Assembly: GCA_045806965.1 (NCBI GenBank)
Contig: JBJMIG010000099.1
Location: 1 to 64,000, forward strand
DNA from: DASYTH01 sp045806965
Lineage (GTDB): Bacteria > Actinomycetota > Actinomycetes > Mycobacteriales > Pseudonocardiaceae
DNA length: 64,000 nt
Direction: 5' to 3'
Each line of letters opens with the position of its first letter. Within the stretch, counting starts at the first letter, position 1. Position numbers and translations under genes: made by a program. Positions 26,205 through 35,810 of the stretch are shown here, piece after piece. A model generated the notes under the pieces. It searched no databases. It was not told where the DNA came from and saw only the letters and a program-made list of their open reading frames with translations.

Positions 26205-27131
26205 TCACTGCCAGGACAATGCCTGCCGCTTCACCCAGTAGTCCACTGTGGACTCCTTGAGGTCGCCGAGTTCGCCGCGTTCCGTTGCGGTGAGGCCGAC
26301 GTTCACGGCGACCAGGTTGGCGGCCAGTTGGGCTGTGCTGGCCGAGCCCAGCAGGACGGTGTCGGCCCACGGCTGCGCCAGCGCGGCGGCGATCGCGACG
26401 GCATCCGGCGTGACGCCGTGCTGCCGGGCGATCTCGGCCAGGCCGGGTGGCGGCGCCACCGCCAGGCGGCCATTGGCCAGTGTTTCCTTGACCAGCACGT
26501 GGATTCCGGCGGTATGGGCCCGCTGCAACGCCGGACCCACCGACGGCTCCAGAACGTTCCAGGTCGACTGGACGGCGGTGAACACCGGCCGCCCGGACAC
26601 CCGCAGCGCAAGGCCGCGATCGACGACCTCGGCCTGGGCCGGGCCGGAGGTGGAGAACCCGACCCGTACCCCGTCGCCGGCCAACCCGGCCAATGCCGCA
26701 AGGAGCGGTTCGTCGGTGAACAGCGGGCTGTCCGGAGTCAGCGAGTGCACCTGGTAGAGCGCGATCCGCCCGGCAAGCATCGCCTGGCTTTCCGCCCACT
26801 GGCGGCGAAACCGGGTCAGCGAGTGCTCCTTGACCTCATGCACGCCGGCGTCGATGCACCAACCACCGGTGTAGGTGTAGCCCCATTTACTCGACACCGT
26901 CACATCCGCCGGCTCGCGGGCGGCCAGCCAGCCGGCCAGAAACTCCTCGGCCCGGCCATACGAGCGCGCCACGTCCACCCACCGGATGCCACTGGCGTAG
27001 GCGGCGTCCAGCACCTGCCAACTGGCCGCCCGCATCGCGTCGACCGACCGCACGGCAGGCAACGCCCCGTCCCGGCCGAGGTTGATGTACGCCGGCCGGC
27101 CGAGCGATGCCAGCCCCACACCCAACCGCAT
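26205..27131 (-). CDS. Aldo/keto reductase family protein
   Basis: 308 aa. An AKR barrel with WVDVARSYGRAEEFLAGWL (catalytic Asp and Tyr), SSKWGYTY (Lys), YQVHSL (His) and a C-terminal nucleotide-binding portion with LLGSAST. NAD(P)H-dependent reduction of an aldehyde or ketone is expected; substrate unknown. GGAGG six nt upstream of the ATG at 27131 fixes the start. Stands alone. Confidence 0.88.
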   Translation of the reverse strand: MRLGVGLASLGRPAYINLGRDGALPAVRSVDAMRAASWQVLDAAYASGIRWVDVARSYGRAEEFLAGWLAAREPADVTVSSKWGYTYTGGWCIDAGVHEVKEHSLTRFRRQWAESQAMLAGRIALYQVHSLTPDSPLFTDEPLLAALAGLAGDGVRVGFSTSGPAQAEVVDRGLALRVSGRPVFTAVQSTWNVLEPSVGPALQRAHTAGIHVLVKETLANGRLAVAPPPGLAEIARQHGVTPDAVAIAAALAQPWADTVLLGSASTAQLAANLVAVNVGLTATERGELGDLKESTVDYWVKRQALSWQ

Positions 27132-27339
27132 CCCACACCTCCGACCCGCAGCGTGCCACGCGGCCGGACCACACGCACGACCGATACGTAACGTCAAAAC
27201 CCCGGATCCCGATCACCCAGCCGCTCACCCCGCTGAACAGCAGTGACGCGCGGCCTGGCCGGGTGATCACCACATCCCTGGCAATTGGTTGGGCCGATGT
27301 GACCTAGACAGGGGTGGTCGCCGGGCGTAGGACGAGAGC

Positions 27340-28758
27340 ATGCCACCGTCTGCTTCTGACCAGGAACCAATGGTGACGCCGTCGAGACGCGCGGTGCTCA
27401 CCGGCACGATCGCCGCCGCGGCCGGCGGGATGCTGCTCCCCGCTACCGTCACCGCGGCTGCCGAACCTAGCATCGACCAGAGCACGGACTCGGAGGTGCG
27501 GGCCTTGCTGCGCGAGGTCGACCGGCGCCGGATCGAGGCGACTGTGCGTAAGCTGGCCAGCTTCGGCACCCGGCACACCCTGTCCAGCCAAACCGACCCC
27601 GTGCGCGGCATCGGTGCCGCCCGGGACTGGATCTTCGCCCAGCTCAACAGTTTCGCCGCCCGATCCGGCGGCCGGATGACGGTCGAGTTGCAGTCCTACG
27701 TGCAGCAGCCCGTGCCACGCATCCCCACACCGACGACGATCACCAACGTGGTCGCCACCCTGCGCGGCACCACAACGCCGGAGCGGGTGTATGTGATCAC
27801 CGGGCACTACGACTCGCGGGTCACCGACGTCATGAACTTCACCGACGACGCCCCGGGCGCCGACGACGACGCCTCCGGGGTCGCGGTGATCATGGAGGTC
27901 GCTCGCGTCCTGTCCACCCGGCCCACCGCCGCCACGGTCGTGCTGGCCGCGGTCGCAGCCGAGGAACAGGGTCTGTTCGGCTCGAACTTCATGGCGCAGC
28001 AGTTGAAAGCGGCCAACACCGATGTGCAGGCGATGTTCTCCAACGACATCGTCGGCAGTTCCACCGCCGAGGACGGCACTCGCGACCCGCGCACCGTCCG
28101 TCTGTTCGCCGAGGGTGTGCCGACCGCGGAAACCCCGGAACAGGCCAACATCCGCCGCAACGTCGGCGGGGAGAACGACTCATCCTCGCGGCAGCTCGCC
28201 CGGTTCGTCAGCGACGTCGCCGCCCGTTCCGGCGCCGGGTTGAACGTGCGGGTGATCTGGCGGCGGGACCGCTTCCTACGCGGCAGCGACCACATCTCGT
28301 TCCTGCAGCAGGGCTACCCCGCGGCCCGGTTCACCGAACCCGCCGAGGATTTCGCCCACCAACACCAGGACGTCAAAGTCGTTGACGGCAAGCAGTTCGG
28401 AGACCTGCCGGAGTTCTGCGACTTCGACTACGTCACCAAGGTCGCCCGGCTAAATCTCGCCACCGCCTGGGCCCTCGCACAAGCCCCGGGCACGCCGAAG
28501 AACGTGCGGATCCTCACCGCCCAGCTGACCAACGACACCGACCTCGCCTGGAACCGCGGAACCGAACCCAACCTGGCCGGTTATGAGGTGGTCTGGCGGG
28601 AGACCACCGAATCCGACTGGACCCACGTCATCCGGGTCGGTGACGTGACCACCGCCCATATCAAACTCTCCAAGGACAACGTGTTCTTCGGCGTCCGCGC
28701 CGTCAACCGCGCCGGACAACGCAGTCCGGTCGCCTTCCCCGTGCCCGCCGCCACCTGA
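27340..28758 (+). CDS. Secreted M28 family zinc aminopeptidase with C-terminal FN3-like domain
   Basis: 472 aa. The Tat signal is clear (PSRRAVLTG, hydrophobic core). The M28 domain (~45-390) shows zinc ligands HYDSR, GADDDASG, catalytic Glu pair AAEEQGLFGS, NDIVG and a distal His in FAHQHQD. Residues ~390-472 read as a fibronectin-III-like domain (LAWNRGTEPNLAGYEVVWRE, AVNRAGQRSP). Extracellular exopeptidase role expected. Tat export suggests folding and metal loading before secretion. Confidence 0.9.
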   Translation: MPPSASDQEPMVTPSRRAVLTGTIAAAAGGMLLPATVTAAAEPSIDQSTDSEVRALLREVDRRRIEATVRKLASFGTRHTLSSQTDPVRGIGAARDWIFAQLNSFAARSGGRMTVELQSYVQQPVPRIPTPTTITNVVATLRGTTTPERVYVITGHYDSRVTDVMNFTDDAPGADDDASGVAVIMEVARVLSTRPTAATVVLAAVAAEEQGLFGSNFMAQQLKAANTDVQAMFSNDIVGSSTAEDGTRDPRTVRLFAEGVPTAETPEQANIRRNVGGENDSSSRQLARFVSDVAARSGAGLNVRVIWRRDRFLRGSDHISFLQQGYPAARFTEPAEDFAHQHQDVKVVDGKQFGDLPEFCDFDYVTKVARLNLATAWALAQAPGTPKNVRILTAQLTNDTDLAWNRGTEPNLAGYEVVWRETTESDWTHVIRVGDVTTAHIKLSKDNVFFGVRAVNRAGQRSPVAFPVPAAT

Positions 28759-28858
28759 CCCGCCAACCTGCCCGGAAACCACTCGAACCGCTCGACCGCC
28801 CGGTACCGCGAGCTACCCCGGAATCTCCATCCTGCCGCGCCTTGAGACGATCACAACC

Positions 28859-29644
28859 ATGTCGGACGGGGCACGGGAACCCACGACCCGTCTCGGGTCG
28901 AAGGTCATCATGGTCATCGGCGCAACCTCGGGCATCGGACGGGCGATATCGCTGCGCATCGCCGCGGAGGGAGCCACGGTCGTCGCCGCCGGTCGACGCG
29001 CCGACCTCGGCGAGCGCGTAGCCGCCGACATCGCCACCGACGGTGGCCAGGCGCTGTTCGTCACCTGCGACGCGACCGTGGAAGGCGACGTGGCTGCGGC
29101 GGTCGACATCGCGGTAGCCAGGTTCGGTCGGCTCGACGGCGCGGTCAACAACGCCGGCGGAGTGCTCGCGCCGGGACCGCTCGACCAGATCTCCGGCCAA
29201 GCCTGGCGCGCTGAACTGGACCTCAACCTGACCAGTGTCTTCCACGGCCTCAAACACCAGCTCCCGGCTATCCACGCGGCCGGGGGCGGGACCGTCATCA
29301 ACAACGCGTCCACCGCGGCGGTCTCCGCGGTTCCCGGCCTGGCGCCCTACACCGCCGCCAAGCACGGCATCATCGGTCTCACCAGATCAGCCGCGCTGGA
29401 ATGGGCCGACCGCGGTGTCCGGATCAACGCCCTGGTCACCGGCAACGTCGACACGCCCCTTTACCGCCGGCTGCTCGGCGCACCACCACAACAGCCCACA
29501 CACGAACTCGACGCACCCAACCCGACCGGACGAGTCGCCGATGCCCGCGAAGTCGCCGGCCTCGTCGCCTACCTGCTCAGTGATGAAGCGGCCTTCATCA
29601 CGGGCGCGGCGCTGGTGATCGACGGCGGAGCAACCGCCCACTGA
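28859..29644 (+). CDS. Short-chain dehydrogenase/reductase
   Basis: 261 aa classical SDR. Cofactor motif GATSGIG, NNAG, catalytic Ser in NNASTAAVS, YTAAKHG (Tyr/Lys) and a typical ending with FITGAALVIDGG. The Arg at AGRRADL after strand 2 suggests NADP preference. Substrate unknown. The ATG at 28859 gives a short N-terminal extension before the Rossmann strand. Confidence 0.9.
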   Translation: MSDGAREPTTRLGSKVIMVIGATSGIGRAISLRIAAEGATVVAAGRRADLGERVAADIATDGGQALFVTCDATVEGDVAAAVDIAVARFGRLDGAVNNAGGVLAPGPLDQISGQAWRAELDLNLTSVFHGLKHQLPAIHAAGGGTVINNASTAAVSAVPGLAPYTAAKHGIIGLTRSAALEWADRGVRINALVTGNVDTPLYRRLLGAPPQQPTHELDAPNPTGRVADAREVAGLVAYLLSDEAAFITGAALVIDGGATAH

Positions 29645-29693
29645 ACAGCCACACCAACAACAAGACCACCACGTGGATTGGCGGCGCACCTGA

Positions 29694-29810
29694 CTAGCCG
29701 CGGTGAAGTCCGCTTTGGACATCGCGGCTGCGGTAGCGGAGGAAACCGGTGACCGCGACGATTTCCATACCCGTGTTCGGGCCGACGAACGTGGTCATCC
29801 ACCGGGTGTG
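29694..29810 (-). pseudogene. Possible DUF397-like remnant
   Basis: The minus strand reads RWMTTFVGPNTGMEIVAVTG, then a YRSRDVQSG stretch. This echoes the DUF397 pattern (W.KSS.S..NG.CVEVA...V.VRDSK) but with many key residues changed. DUF397 genes usually accompany XRE-type regulators, and an XRE-like remnant lies next to it, though on the other strand. No clean start. Weak call. Confidence 0.3.
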
Positions 29811-29870
29811 ATTGGCGGTGGAGCGTCCAGGCCGGGCTGGCGCAGAGCTGCGATGTGTCCGCGTTCGCCT

Positions 29871-30100
29871 AGCGTGGAGCGGCGGTTCTTCTACTACGCA
29901 GAAGTGGCGAGGGCGTACCGCATCGGCGGCGAGGATGTTGCCGCCGTGCACCTGCTGTTGCGCGCCGAGCGGAAGTGCGCTGAGGAGTTGCGTTTCAACG
30001 TCGAGGTCCGCGCGACCGTGCGGGAGCTGCCGCGCCCGGAGCACACGCTGACTCGGCCGAGCTGCGTCCCTTCGCCGATCGCATCGGCATCCTGCGCTGA
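29871..30100 (+). pseudogene. C-terminal remnant of an XRE-type (TPR-like) regulator
   Basis: The plus strand encodes SVERRFFYYAEVARAYRIGG, then LLLRAERKCAEELRFNVEVR and a VRELPRPEH stretch, like the helical C-terminal half of actinobacterial XRE regulators. A frameshift near 30050 is needed to reach the expected ending AELRPFADRIGILR followed by TGA at 30098-30100. No HTH half is present. I read it as a decayed 3' fragment. Confidence 0.5.
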
Positions 30101-30385
30101 CTACTTAGGGATCTCCCGGGCACGTGGTGGTACCCCGGAGCGTCCCACCACCACCTCGCGGGGCAGGGAACTACACCACGCACCGGGACAGTTACCCGCT
30201 GGTAATCCCTTTAGCTAAAAGGCATTGATCTCCGGACGGAACAGCCTGGCCAGGCCGTCCGCCGACTTGCGGCTGCGGAGCACCGCCCGAGTTGACGGTG
30301 CCAGTGGGCCGCCCCAACGGCGCGCGCCGACCCGCGCGACCTGCTCCCGGGCGCTCGGGGCCACACGAATTGGAGACCTGCCACC

Positions 30386-31885
30386 ATGCCGACCACCGAC
30401 ACCCAGCGAGGCCCACTGTCCACCGGCAAGCCCTGGTGGCTCATGGGCGGCATGCTCGGTCTCGCCGTCGGCTACTTCGTCTGGTACACGCCGTATGCCG
30501 CGCTCACCAAGGCACTGTCCTCGGGTCTGTTGCCGGGCACGGACAAGCACGTCGGCGGGCTGGTCCTGCTCCCGGCCGCGGCACTGGGCACGCTGATCGG
30601 CGCGCCAATGTTTCTCGCGCTCACCGGCTGGTGGCGCTACGCCGGCGCCCGCGAGGTCCGCGGCCGCCGCCTGCGCCTACCCAGCAACACCATGCTCGTT
30701 GCGGGCTTCTTCATGGCGTTGGTCATCGCCACAACCACCCTGAACTACACGTTCGCGGGCGTGTCGATCCTGTTCATGCTGCTCATGATGCGCGGCGGAA
30801 TCCTGGTCCTGTCACCGATCGTGGACACCGTTCGGCACCGGAAGGTCCGCGCCAACTCCTGGGTCGCCCTGGCGTTCAGCCTGGCCGCGGTGGCCACCGC
30901 GCTGAGCGACGTGAACAACTACACGCTGACCCTCGGTGCCGTACTGAGCCTGGCGATGTACTACACCGGCTATATCGGACGATTCCGCATCATGAGCCGG
31001 GTCGCCAAGACCGGCGACGATCCGGTCGACCGGCGCTACTTCGCCGAGGAGGCCATGTCGGCGGCCGTGTGGCAGGTCGCCTTGTGCGCGGTGCTCGCGG
31101 CCCTACCCTTCGGCGCGGTGTCCGCGGCCTTGCGCGAAGGTTTCACCTCGTTCCTCTTGACTCCAGCGGTGTTCGCGGCCCTTGGCATCGGCCTGCTCTA
31201 CTCCGCGCTCTACGTCTACGGCACGCTGATCTACCTCGACCCGCGCGAGTACACCTGGTGCGTGCCGGCAAACCGGTGCGCCAGCCTGCTTTCCGGCCTC
31301 GTCGCGTCGTTCGGCCTGACCGCGCTGACCGGTATCGCCGCGCCCGGTCAGGGTCAGCTCATCGCGACCGGCTTCGTCTTCGTGGCCATCGCGGCGCTGA
31401 GCTACCCGGCGGTGCGTGCCCTGTTGCGGACGCACCGGTTGATTCTGTTCGTCTGCGGCGGCAACACCTGCCGCTCCGCCATGGCCGAAGCCATCGCCCG
31501 CGCCGCGCTTGCCACCCGACAGGACAAGGGCTGGCAGGTGTCCAGCGCCGGCCTGACCGCCACACCCGGCGCGACCATGCCGGCCGAAGCCGTCTCCGCG
31601 CTCAACGCTCTCCGCGTCGCGGTCAACGGGCATACGGCACGCAGGCTCAGCCCTGCCATGATCACGAAGGCGGACACGGTCTACTGCATGACCGACGCCC
31701 ACCGCGACGCCATCCTCGCCATCGCCCCCGGCGCCGGCGCCAAGGTCACCCGCATGGACCCGGCCGGCGATATCCCCGACCCGCACGGCGAACCGGCCAC
31801 CGCCTACGAGGCATGCGCCGAACGCCTCCGTGAGGTGATCTCCCAACGGCTCGTCAAACGCCCGGCACCGGCGAGGACGCGCTAG
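30386..31885 (+). CDS. Polytopic membrane protein fused to low-molecular-weight protein phosphatase
   Basis: 499 aa. Residues ~15-345 contain about ten hydrophobic segments resembling a small-molecule transporter or DMT-like fold, with cytosolic loops such as RIMSRVAKTGDDPVDRR. Residues ~351-490 are a complete LMW-PTP/arsenate-reductase-like domain: P-loop VCGGNTCRS (Cys357, Arg363) and the later acid-bearing DIPDP. The two parts are joined by RTHRLILFV without linker. The phosphatase should face the cytosol. Role unknown; LMW phosphatases act on tyrosine kinases of polysaccharide export, so a link to envelope glycan export is possible. GGAG precedes the ATG by ten nt. Confidence 0.8.
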   Translation: MPTTDTQRGPLSTGKPWWLMGGMLGLAVGYFVWYTPYAALTKALSSGLLPGTDKHVGGLVLLPAAALGTLIGAPMFLALTGWWRYAGAREVRGRRLRLPSNTMLVAGFFMALVIATTTLNYTFAGVSILFMLLMMRGGILVLSPIVDTVRHRKVRANSWVALAFSLAAVATALSDVNNYTLTLGAVLSLAMYYTGYIGRFRIMSRVAKTGDDPVDRRYFAEEAMSAAVWQVALCAVLAALPFGAVSAALREGFTSFLLTPAVFAALGIGLLYSALYVYGTLIYLDPREYTWCVPANRCASLLSGLVASFGLTALTGIAAPGQGQLIATGFVFVAIAALSYPAVRALLRTHRLILFVCGGNTCRSAMAEAIARAALATRQDKGWQVSSAGLTATPGATMPAEAVSALNALRVAVNGHTARRLSPAMITKADTVYCMTDAHRDAILAIAPGAGAKVTRMDPAGDIPDPHGEPATAYEACAERLREVISQRLVKRPAPARTR

Positions 31886-31980
31886 CGCACCACAGCGGTT
31901 CGGACGGCCGGGACCCGGCGGCCGGTGGACAGCACGGACCACCGGTGACCAATGCGTGGTCCGCGAACCGTCCGACGCCA

Positions 31981-32008
31981 GTTGCCATCGGCTGGCAACA
32001 GCTATACT
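31981..32008 (+). promoter_or_regulatory. Promoter with perfect inverted repeat before the Fur-family gene
   Basis: GTTGCCA-TCGGC-TGGCAAC (31981-31999) is a perfect 7-5-7 palindrome that covers the -35 region; TATACT at 32003-32008 fits a -10 box. The regulator probably represses itself here. Confidence 0.55.
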
Positions 32009-32037
32009 CACGGAGAGGATCGGAATCAACTCGTGGG

Positions 32038-32511
32038 GTGACCAACACGTTCAACACGCAGGCACCGCGCCACTCAGAGCCGCGCGAGCAACTCCGGGCA
32101 GCCGGATTGCGGGTGACCGCGCCGCGCCTGGCGATACTGAAGTGGCTGGCGACCCACCCGCATTCGACGGCGGACCAGGTTGGCGCCGCGATCCGGCAAC
32201 AGCTCAGCTCCGTGTCCACCCAAGCCATCTACGACGTGCTCAACAGGTGCTCCCGGGCCAACCTGCTGCGCCGCATCGAACCAGCAGGACATCCGGCCCG
32301 GTTCGAAACGCGTACCGCCGACAACCATCACCACCTTGTCTGCCGCAACTGCGACCGCACCGAGGACGTCGACTGCGTCGTCGGGTTCGCTCCGTGCCTG
32401 GAACCATCCGACGCCCTCGGGTTTGTGATCGACGAGGCTGAGGTGACCTTCTGGGGACTGTGCGCGGCCTGCCAGGATGTCCTTGACCGCGAAGGCAGAA
32501 TTCCTGGCTAG
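32038..32511 (+). CDS. Fur-family metal/peroxide-responsive repressor
   Basis: 157 aa from GTG 32038. The winged helix (LRAAGLRVTAPRLAILKWLA, STADQVGAAIR) is followed by the dimerisation and metal domain with DNHHHLVCRNC and LCAACQD, two CxxC pairs that bind structural zinc. It resembles the FurA/CatR class of actinomycetes that regulates catalase, but no catalase gene is adjacent. The palindrome over its promoter suggests autoregulation. Confidence 0.88.
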   Translation: MTNTFNTQAPRHSEPREQLRAAGLRVTAPRLAILKWLATHPHSTADQVGAAIRQQLSSVSTQAIYDVLNRCSRANLLRRIEPAGHPARFETRTADNHHHLVCRNCDRTEDVDCVVGFAPCLEPSDALGFVIDEAEVTFWGLCAACQDVLDREGRIPG

Positions 32512-32710
32512 GGACGCCGAATCCGAGCCGCCGGCCAGGCAGTACGGCCGTCGTGGTCCGGTTCCCCCGGATGGGGCCGCGGGTGCGGCGATGCCGATGA
32601 TCGCCGCGTCGCCGCTGTCCGCACCGCCGCGGTCGCGGCCGTCGGCCGAGCCGCCGTGCCGCGTGCTCGAGCCAACCAGGCTGACCAGCACGTGACGCTA
32701 GCCTGCCACC

Positions 32711-33508
32711 GTGACCGAGTCTGAACGCCAGCGCTTGCGAGCCACATTCGGCGAGGACGCCGAACGATACGACCGGCGCCGGCCCGGATATCCGCCCGAG
32801 CTGTTCGACAACCTCGCGGCGCTCGTCCCGGCGGGTCCCCGCTCCCGAGTGCTGGAGATCGGCTGCGGCACCGGCCAGGCCACACTCCCGTTGGCCCGCC
32901 TCGGATACACCGTCCTCGCGGTCGAACTGAGCGCCGACCTGGCCACGATCGCGCGACGCAACCTCGCCCGATTCGACAATGTCGAGGTCATCGTGTCCGC
33001 CTTCGAGGACTGGCCGTTGCCCGATACCCCGTTTGACCTCGTGCTGTCGGCTACCGCCTTCCACTGGCTTGACCCGCGCGTCCGGATGGCCAAGACCGCC
33101 GACGCGCTGCGCCACGACGGCGTCGCGGCGATCATCTCCACCCATCACGTTGCCGGTGGTACCGAGTCGTTCTTCACCGAAGTCCAGACCTGTTACGAAC
33201 GTTACGACCCGAGCACACCACCGGGACTGCGGCTGTCACCCGCAGCCGACATACCAACGGACACCACGGAATTCGACCAGTCGAAGCGGTTCGGTCCGCT
33301 CCGGTTCCGACGCTACGAATGGGAACAGAGCTACACCAGCGAGGAGTACATCGACCTGCTGTTGACCTACTCGGGACATCGAGCCCTGTCGCCGACAGCA
33401 CAACACGGCCTGCTCACCTGTATCGCAGCCCTGATCAACAACGGTCATGCCGGCCAGATCACCAAGCGCTACCTGAGCCAGTTGGCCACAACACATCGGA
33501 CACGTTGA
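32711..33508 (+). CDS. Class I SAM-dependent methyltransferase
   Basis: 265 aa from GTG 32711. Motif I is VLEIGCGTGQATLPL, with the acidic residue of motif II in VAVELS and FDLVLSATAFHWLDP as motif IV. The N-terminal FGEDAERYDRRRPGYPPELF is typical of small-molecule or tRNA-like methyltransferases of this group. Substrate unknown. No operon partner. Confidence 0.85.
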   Translation: MTESERQRLRATFGEDAERYDRRRPGYPPELFDNLAALVPAGPRSRVLEIGCGTGQATLPLARLGYTVLAVELSADLATIARRNLARFDNVEVIVSAFEDWPLPDTPFDLVLSATAFHWLDPRVRMAKTADALRHDGVAAIISTHHVAGGTESFFTEVQTCYERYDPSTPPGLRLSPAADIPTDTTEFDQSKRFGPLRFRRYEWEQSYTSEEYIDLLLTYSGHRALSPTAQHGLLTCIAALINNGHAGQITKRYLSQLATTHRTR

Positions 33509-33672
33509 CCCGGTCCACGGACGCGACCGCACCGTCCACAACCGACAGTCCCACGAACCACGCCGGTGTACCTCACCGCGTATCTTCAACCCGCGGTTCC
33601 GCTGGAGAACCGCCGCAGAATCCCCAACCCGAGAGCGTCTCGGCGCCACCAGCCCATCAGCGCACGGTCCGG

Positions 33673-35720
33673 TCACTCGGCCGGTCGCCGCTGTTCGCGT
33701 TTCTCGCCGAGCAGGCGGCGGGTGACGCGTTGGATGTACTCGTCGCGGTTGAGCGGGTTGTCGTCGGTACGCGGGCGGACCGGGGCCGGGCCACGACCGG
33801 CTGGTAGCGGAGGAAGGACGACTCCAGGATGCCCTCGCCGCGGGTGAGCGAGGGAATCTGCTGGCGCAGTTCGTGTACCCGCGCCGCCGGAATGTCCCCC
33901 TCCAGGGTGCACCAGGAACCGCCGGTGGCCGACACTTCCGGGACGGCGTGCAGCTTCGCCAACACCGGAAGCAGCATGGTCAGTGTGTCGGCCGCGGTAT
34001 CCAGCCGGAACCGGTGGATGGGCTCGCAGACCACGGTGCCGGCCTGCCGCAACGCCGCCATGACGACCAGAGGGGTGATGTTGCGGAAGTCCTGGGGTCC
34101 GCTGAGCGGACCCCGCTGCGATGGTGGCCCGTCGGGAACGCTGTATCCGGACCGGACCAGCGACACCCTGCAGTCGGTGACCTGCCAGCCGTTCAGACCC
34201 TCGCGCAGCGTGCTGCGGACGAATTGCTCAATTGTGACGGCGAAGGTTCGCATGTTCTTGTAGATGTAGAGCGGCACGGCCTGATGGTCGACTTCGAGTT
34301 GGAACCCGATGCCCGAACCCGTCGGCGCGGGGTCGATGCGGATCCTCATCGTGGCGAGGAACGGGTTCTGCGGCGCGTGCAGGATCTCCTCCGCCTCGCC
34401 GGTACCGGCGGGTCGTTCGATGCAGATCGGGGTCGTTTCCCTGAATTCGACCGCGACCCCGAAGTCGCTCGCCAGCGTGGCCGCGATCACCTGTTTCTGA
34501 ACCTCGCCGTACAGCGAGACATAGATTTCCTGGCGCAGGTCGTCCTGGCGGATGTTGATGAGCGGGTCCTGCTCGGCGAGCTGCGTCAGGCCCGCGTACA
34601 GCGTCGCCTTGTCGCGCTGATGTCATGCCACGACCGCGGTTTCCAATGTCGGCGGCGCGAAATGGCGCTGGTTCTCTTCCGTGCGCGAGGTTCCGATCAC
34701 GTCGCCGATCTGGATCTCGGCCAATCCGGACAGCTTGGCGATCTGGCCGGCGCTCACCGAGTCCCGGCGTTGCGAGGTGCCGTCGGTGGACACGCTGATC
34801 GCGGTGACCTTGCGTGCGGTGTCGACGCCGAACTTCACCCGGTCCCGAACCGCGATCGTGCCGGAGAACATCCGCACATAAGCGATCTTCTCCCCGTCCG
34901 CACCACGTTCGATCTTGAAAACCCGACCGGAGACCGGACCACCGGCGTCCCCGCGCGCCCTCGGCAACAGCCCGTCGAGTCCGTCGATCAGCGCGTCCGT
35001 TCCGGCGCCGGTGATCGCAGATCCGAAGTAGACCGGCTGCACCAGCGCGTTGCTGGTCTGTTCGGCCAGCTTTCTCCGCACCTGATCGCCCGGCATCGGC
35101 TGCCCGCCGCCGATATAGGCGGCGAGGATCGTGTCGTCGTGTTCGGCCAGCGTCTCGGCCAGACTCGACCGGAACGCCGGATCGGCGGTCTCGAACGGGA
35201 CGAAGTCCGCATCAGGCGTGCCAATCCTGCGCACCCAACCCATGGGGACCGTGGCCGTCGTCAGGCGCTTGTTGATGTCGCCCAACAGCCGCTCATAGCC
35301 CGCGCCTTGACGGTCGATCTTGTTGACGAACAACAGCGTCGGGATCCGAAGGCGGCGCAGGGCACGCCAGAGGATGCTCGTCTGCGGCTGCACGCCCTCG
35401 ACCGCCGAGATCACCAGCACGACACCGTCGAGCACGTTCAGCGCCCGCTCCACCTCGGCCACGAAATCCGGGTGACCGGGGGTATCGATCAAGTTGACCG
35501 TGGTGCCGGCGATCGGAAACGACACCACCGCGGACTTGATCGTGATTCCACGCTGACGCTCCAGCGCCAGGGAATCCGTCCGGGTCGTGCCCTCGTCGAC
35601 GCTGCCCGGCTCGTCGATGACGCCGGCCGAGTAGAGCAACCGCTCCGTCAGCGTGGTCTTGCCGGCGTCAACATGCGCCAAGATCCCCAGGTTGAGTATT
35701 CCGCGAAGCACCCGCCACAT
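33673..35720 (-). pseudogene. Tetracycline ribosomal-protection GTPase (Otr(A)/Tet(M) type), disrupted
   Basis: The frame starts at 35720 (or GTG 35711) with ILNLGILAHVDAGKTTLTER, then RQRGITIKS, DTPGHPDF and NKIDRQG, an EF-G-like GTPase of the Tet(M)/Otr(A) kind that would release tetracycline from ribosomes. It is broken twice. An in-frame TGA at 34621-34623 follows ETAVVA, and the same frame then continues HQRDKATLYAGLTQLAEQD as in intact relatives. Near 33780 a single missing base forces a frame change from RYQPVVARP to VRPRTDDNPLNRDEY, which completes the expected C-terminus. With both repaired the protein would be about 682 aa, near family length. Product probably truncated or absent. 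Confidence 0.85.
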
Positions 35721-35772
35721 CCCTCGAATAGACCCGCACCCGCTCTTCGATGGACATGAACGCTCCGCGCAT
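35668..35772 (-). other. Possible leader ORF overlapping the tet-type gene start
   Basis: A 34-codon reading frame (MRGAFMSIEERVRVYSR...) has AGGAAAGGGG upstream and overlaps the start of the GTPase gene by 53 nt in another frame. Leader peptides regulate some ribosomal-protection genes, but this one shows no clear attenuator hairpin. Tentative. Confidence 0.3.
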
Positions 35773-35810
35773 CTCTACCCCTTTCCTGGGATCGTTGACG
35801 TGCGCCGAGG

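Larger units (their letters stand above)
29645..30385. other. Long gap with gene remnants
   Basis: 741 bp without an intact gene. Holds the DUF397-like and XRE-like remnants and a GTGGTGG...CCACCAC hairpin (30124-30151, 14-nt loop) about 235 nt before the membrane-phosphatase fusion gene. Confidence 0.55.
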
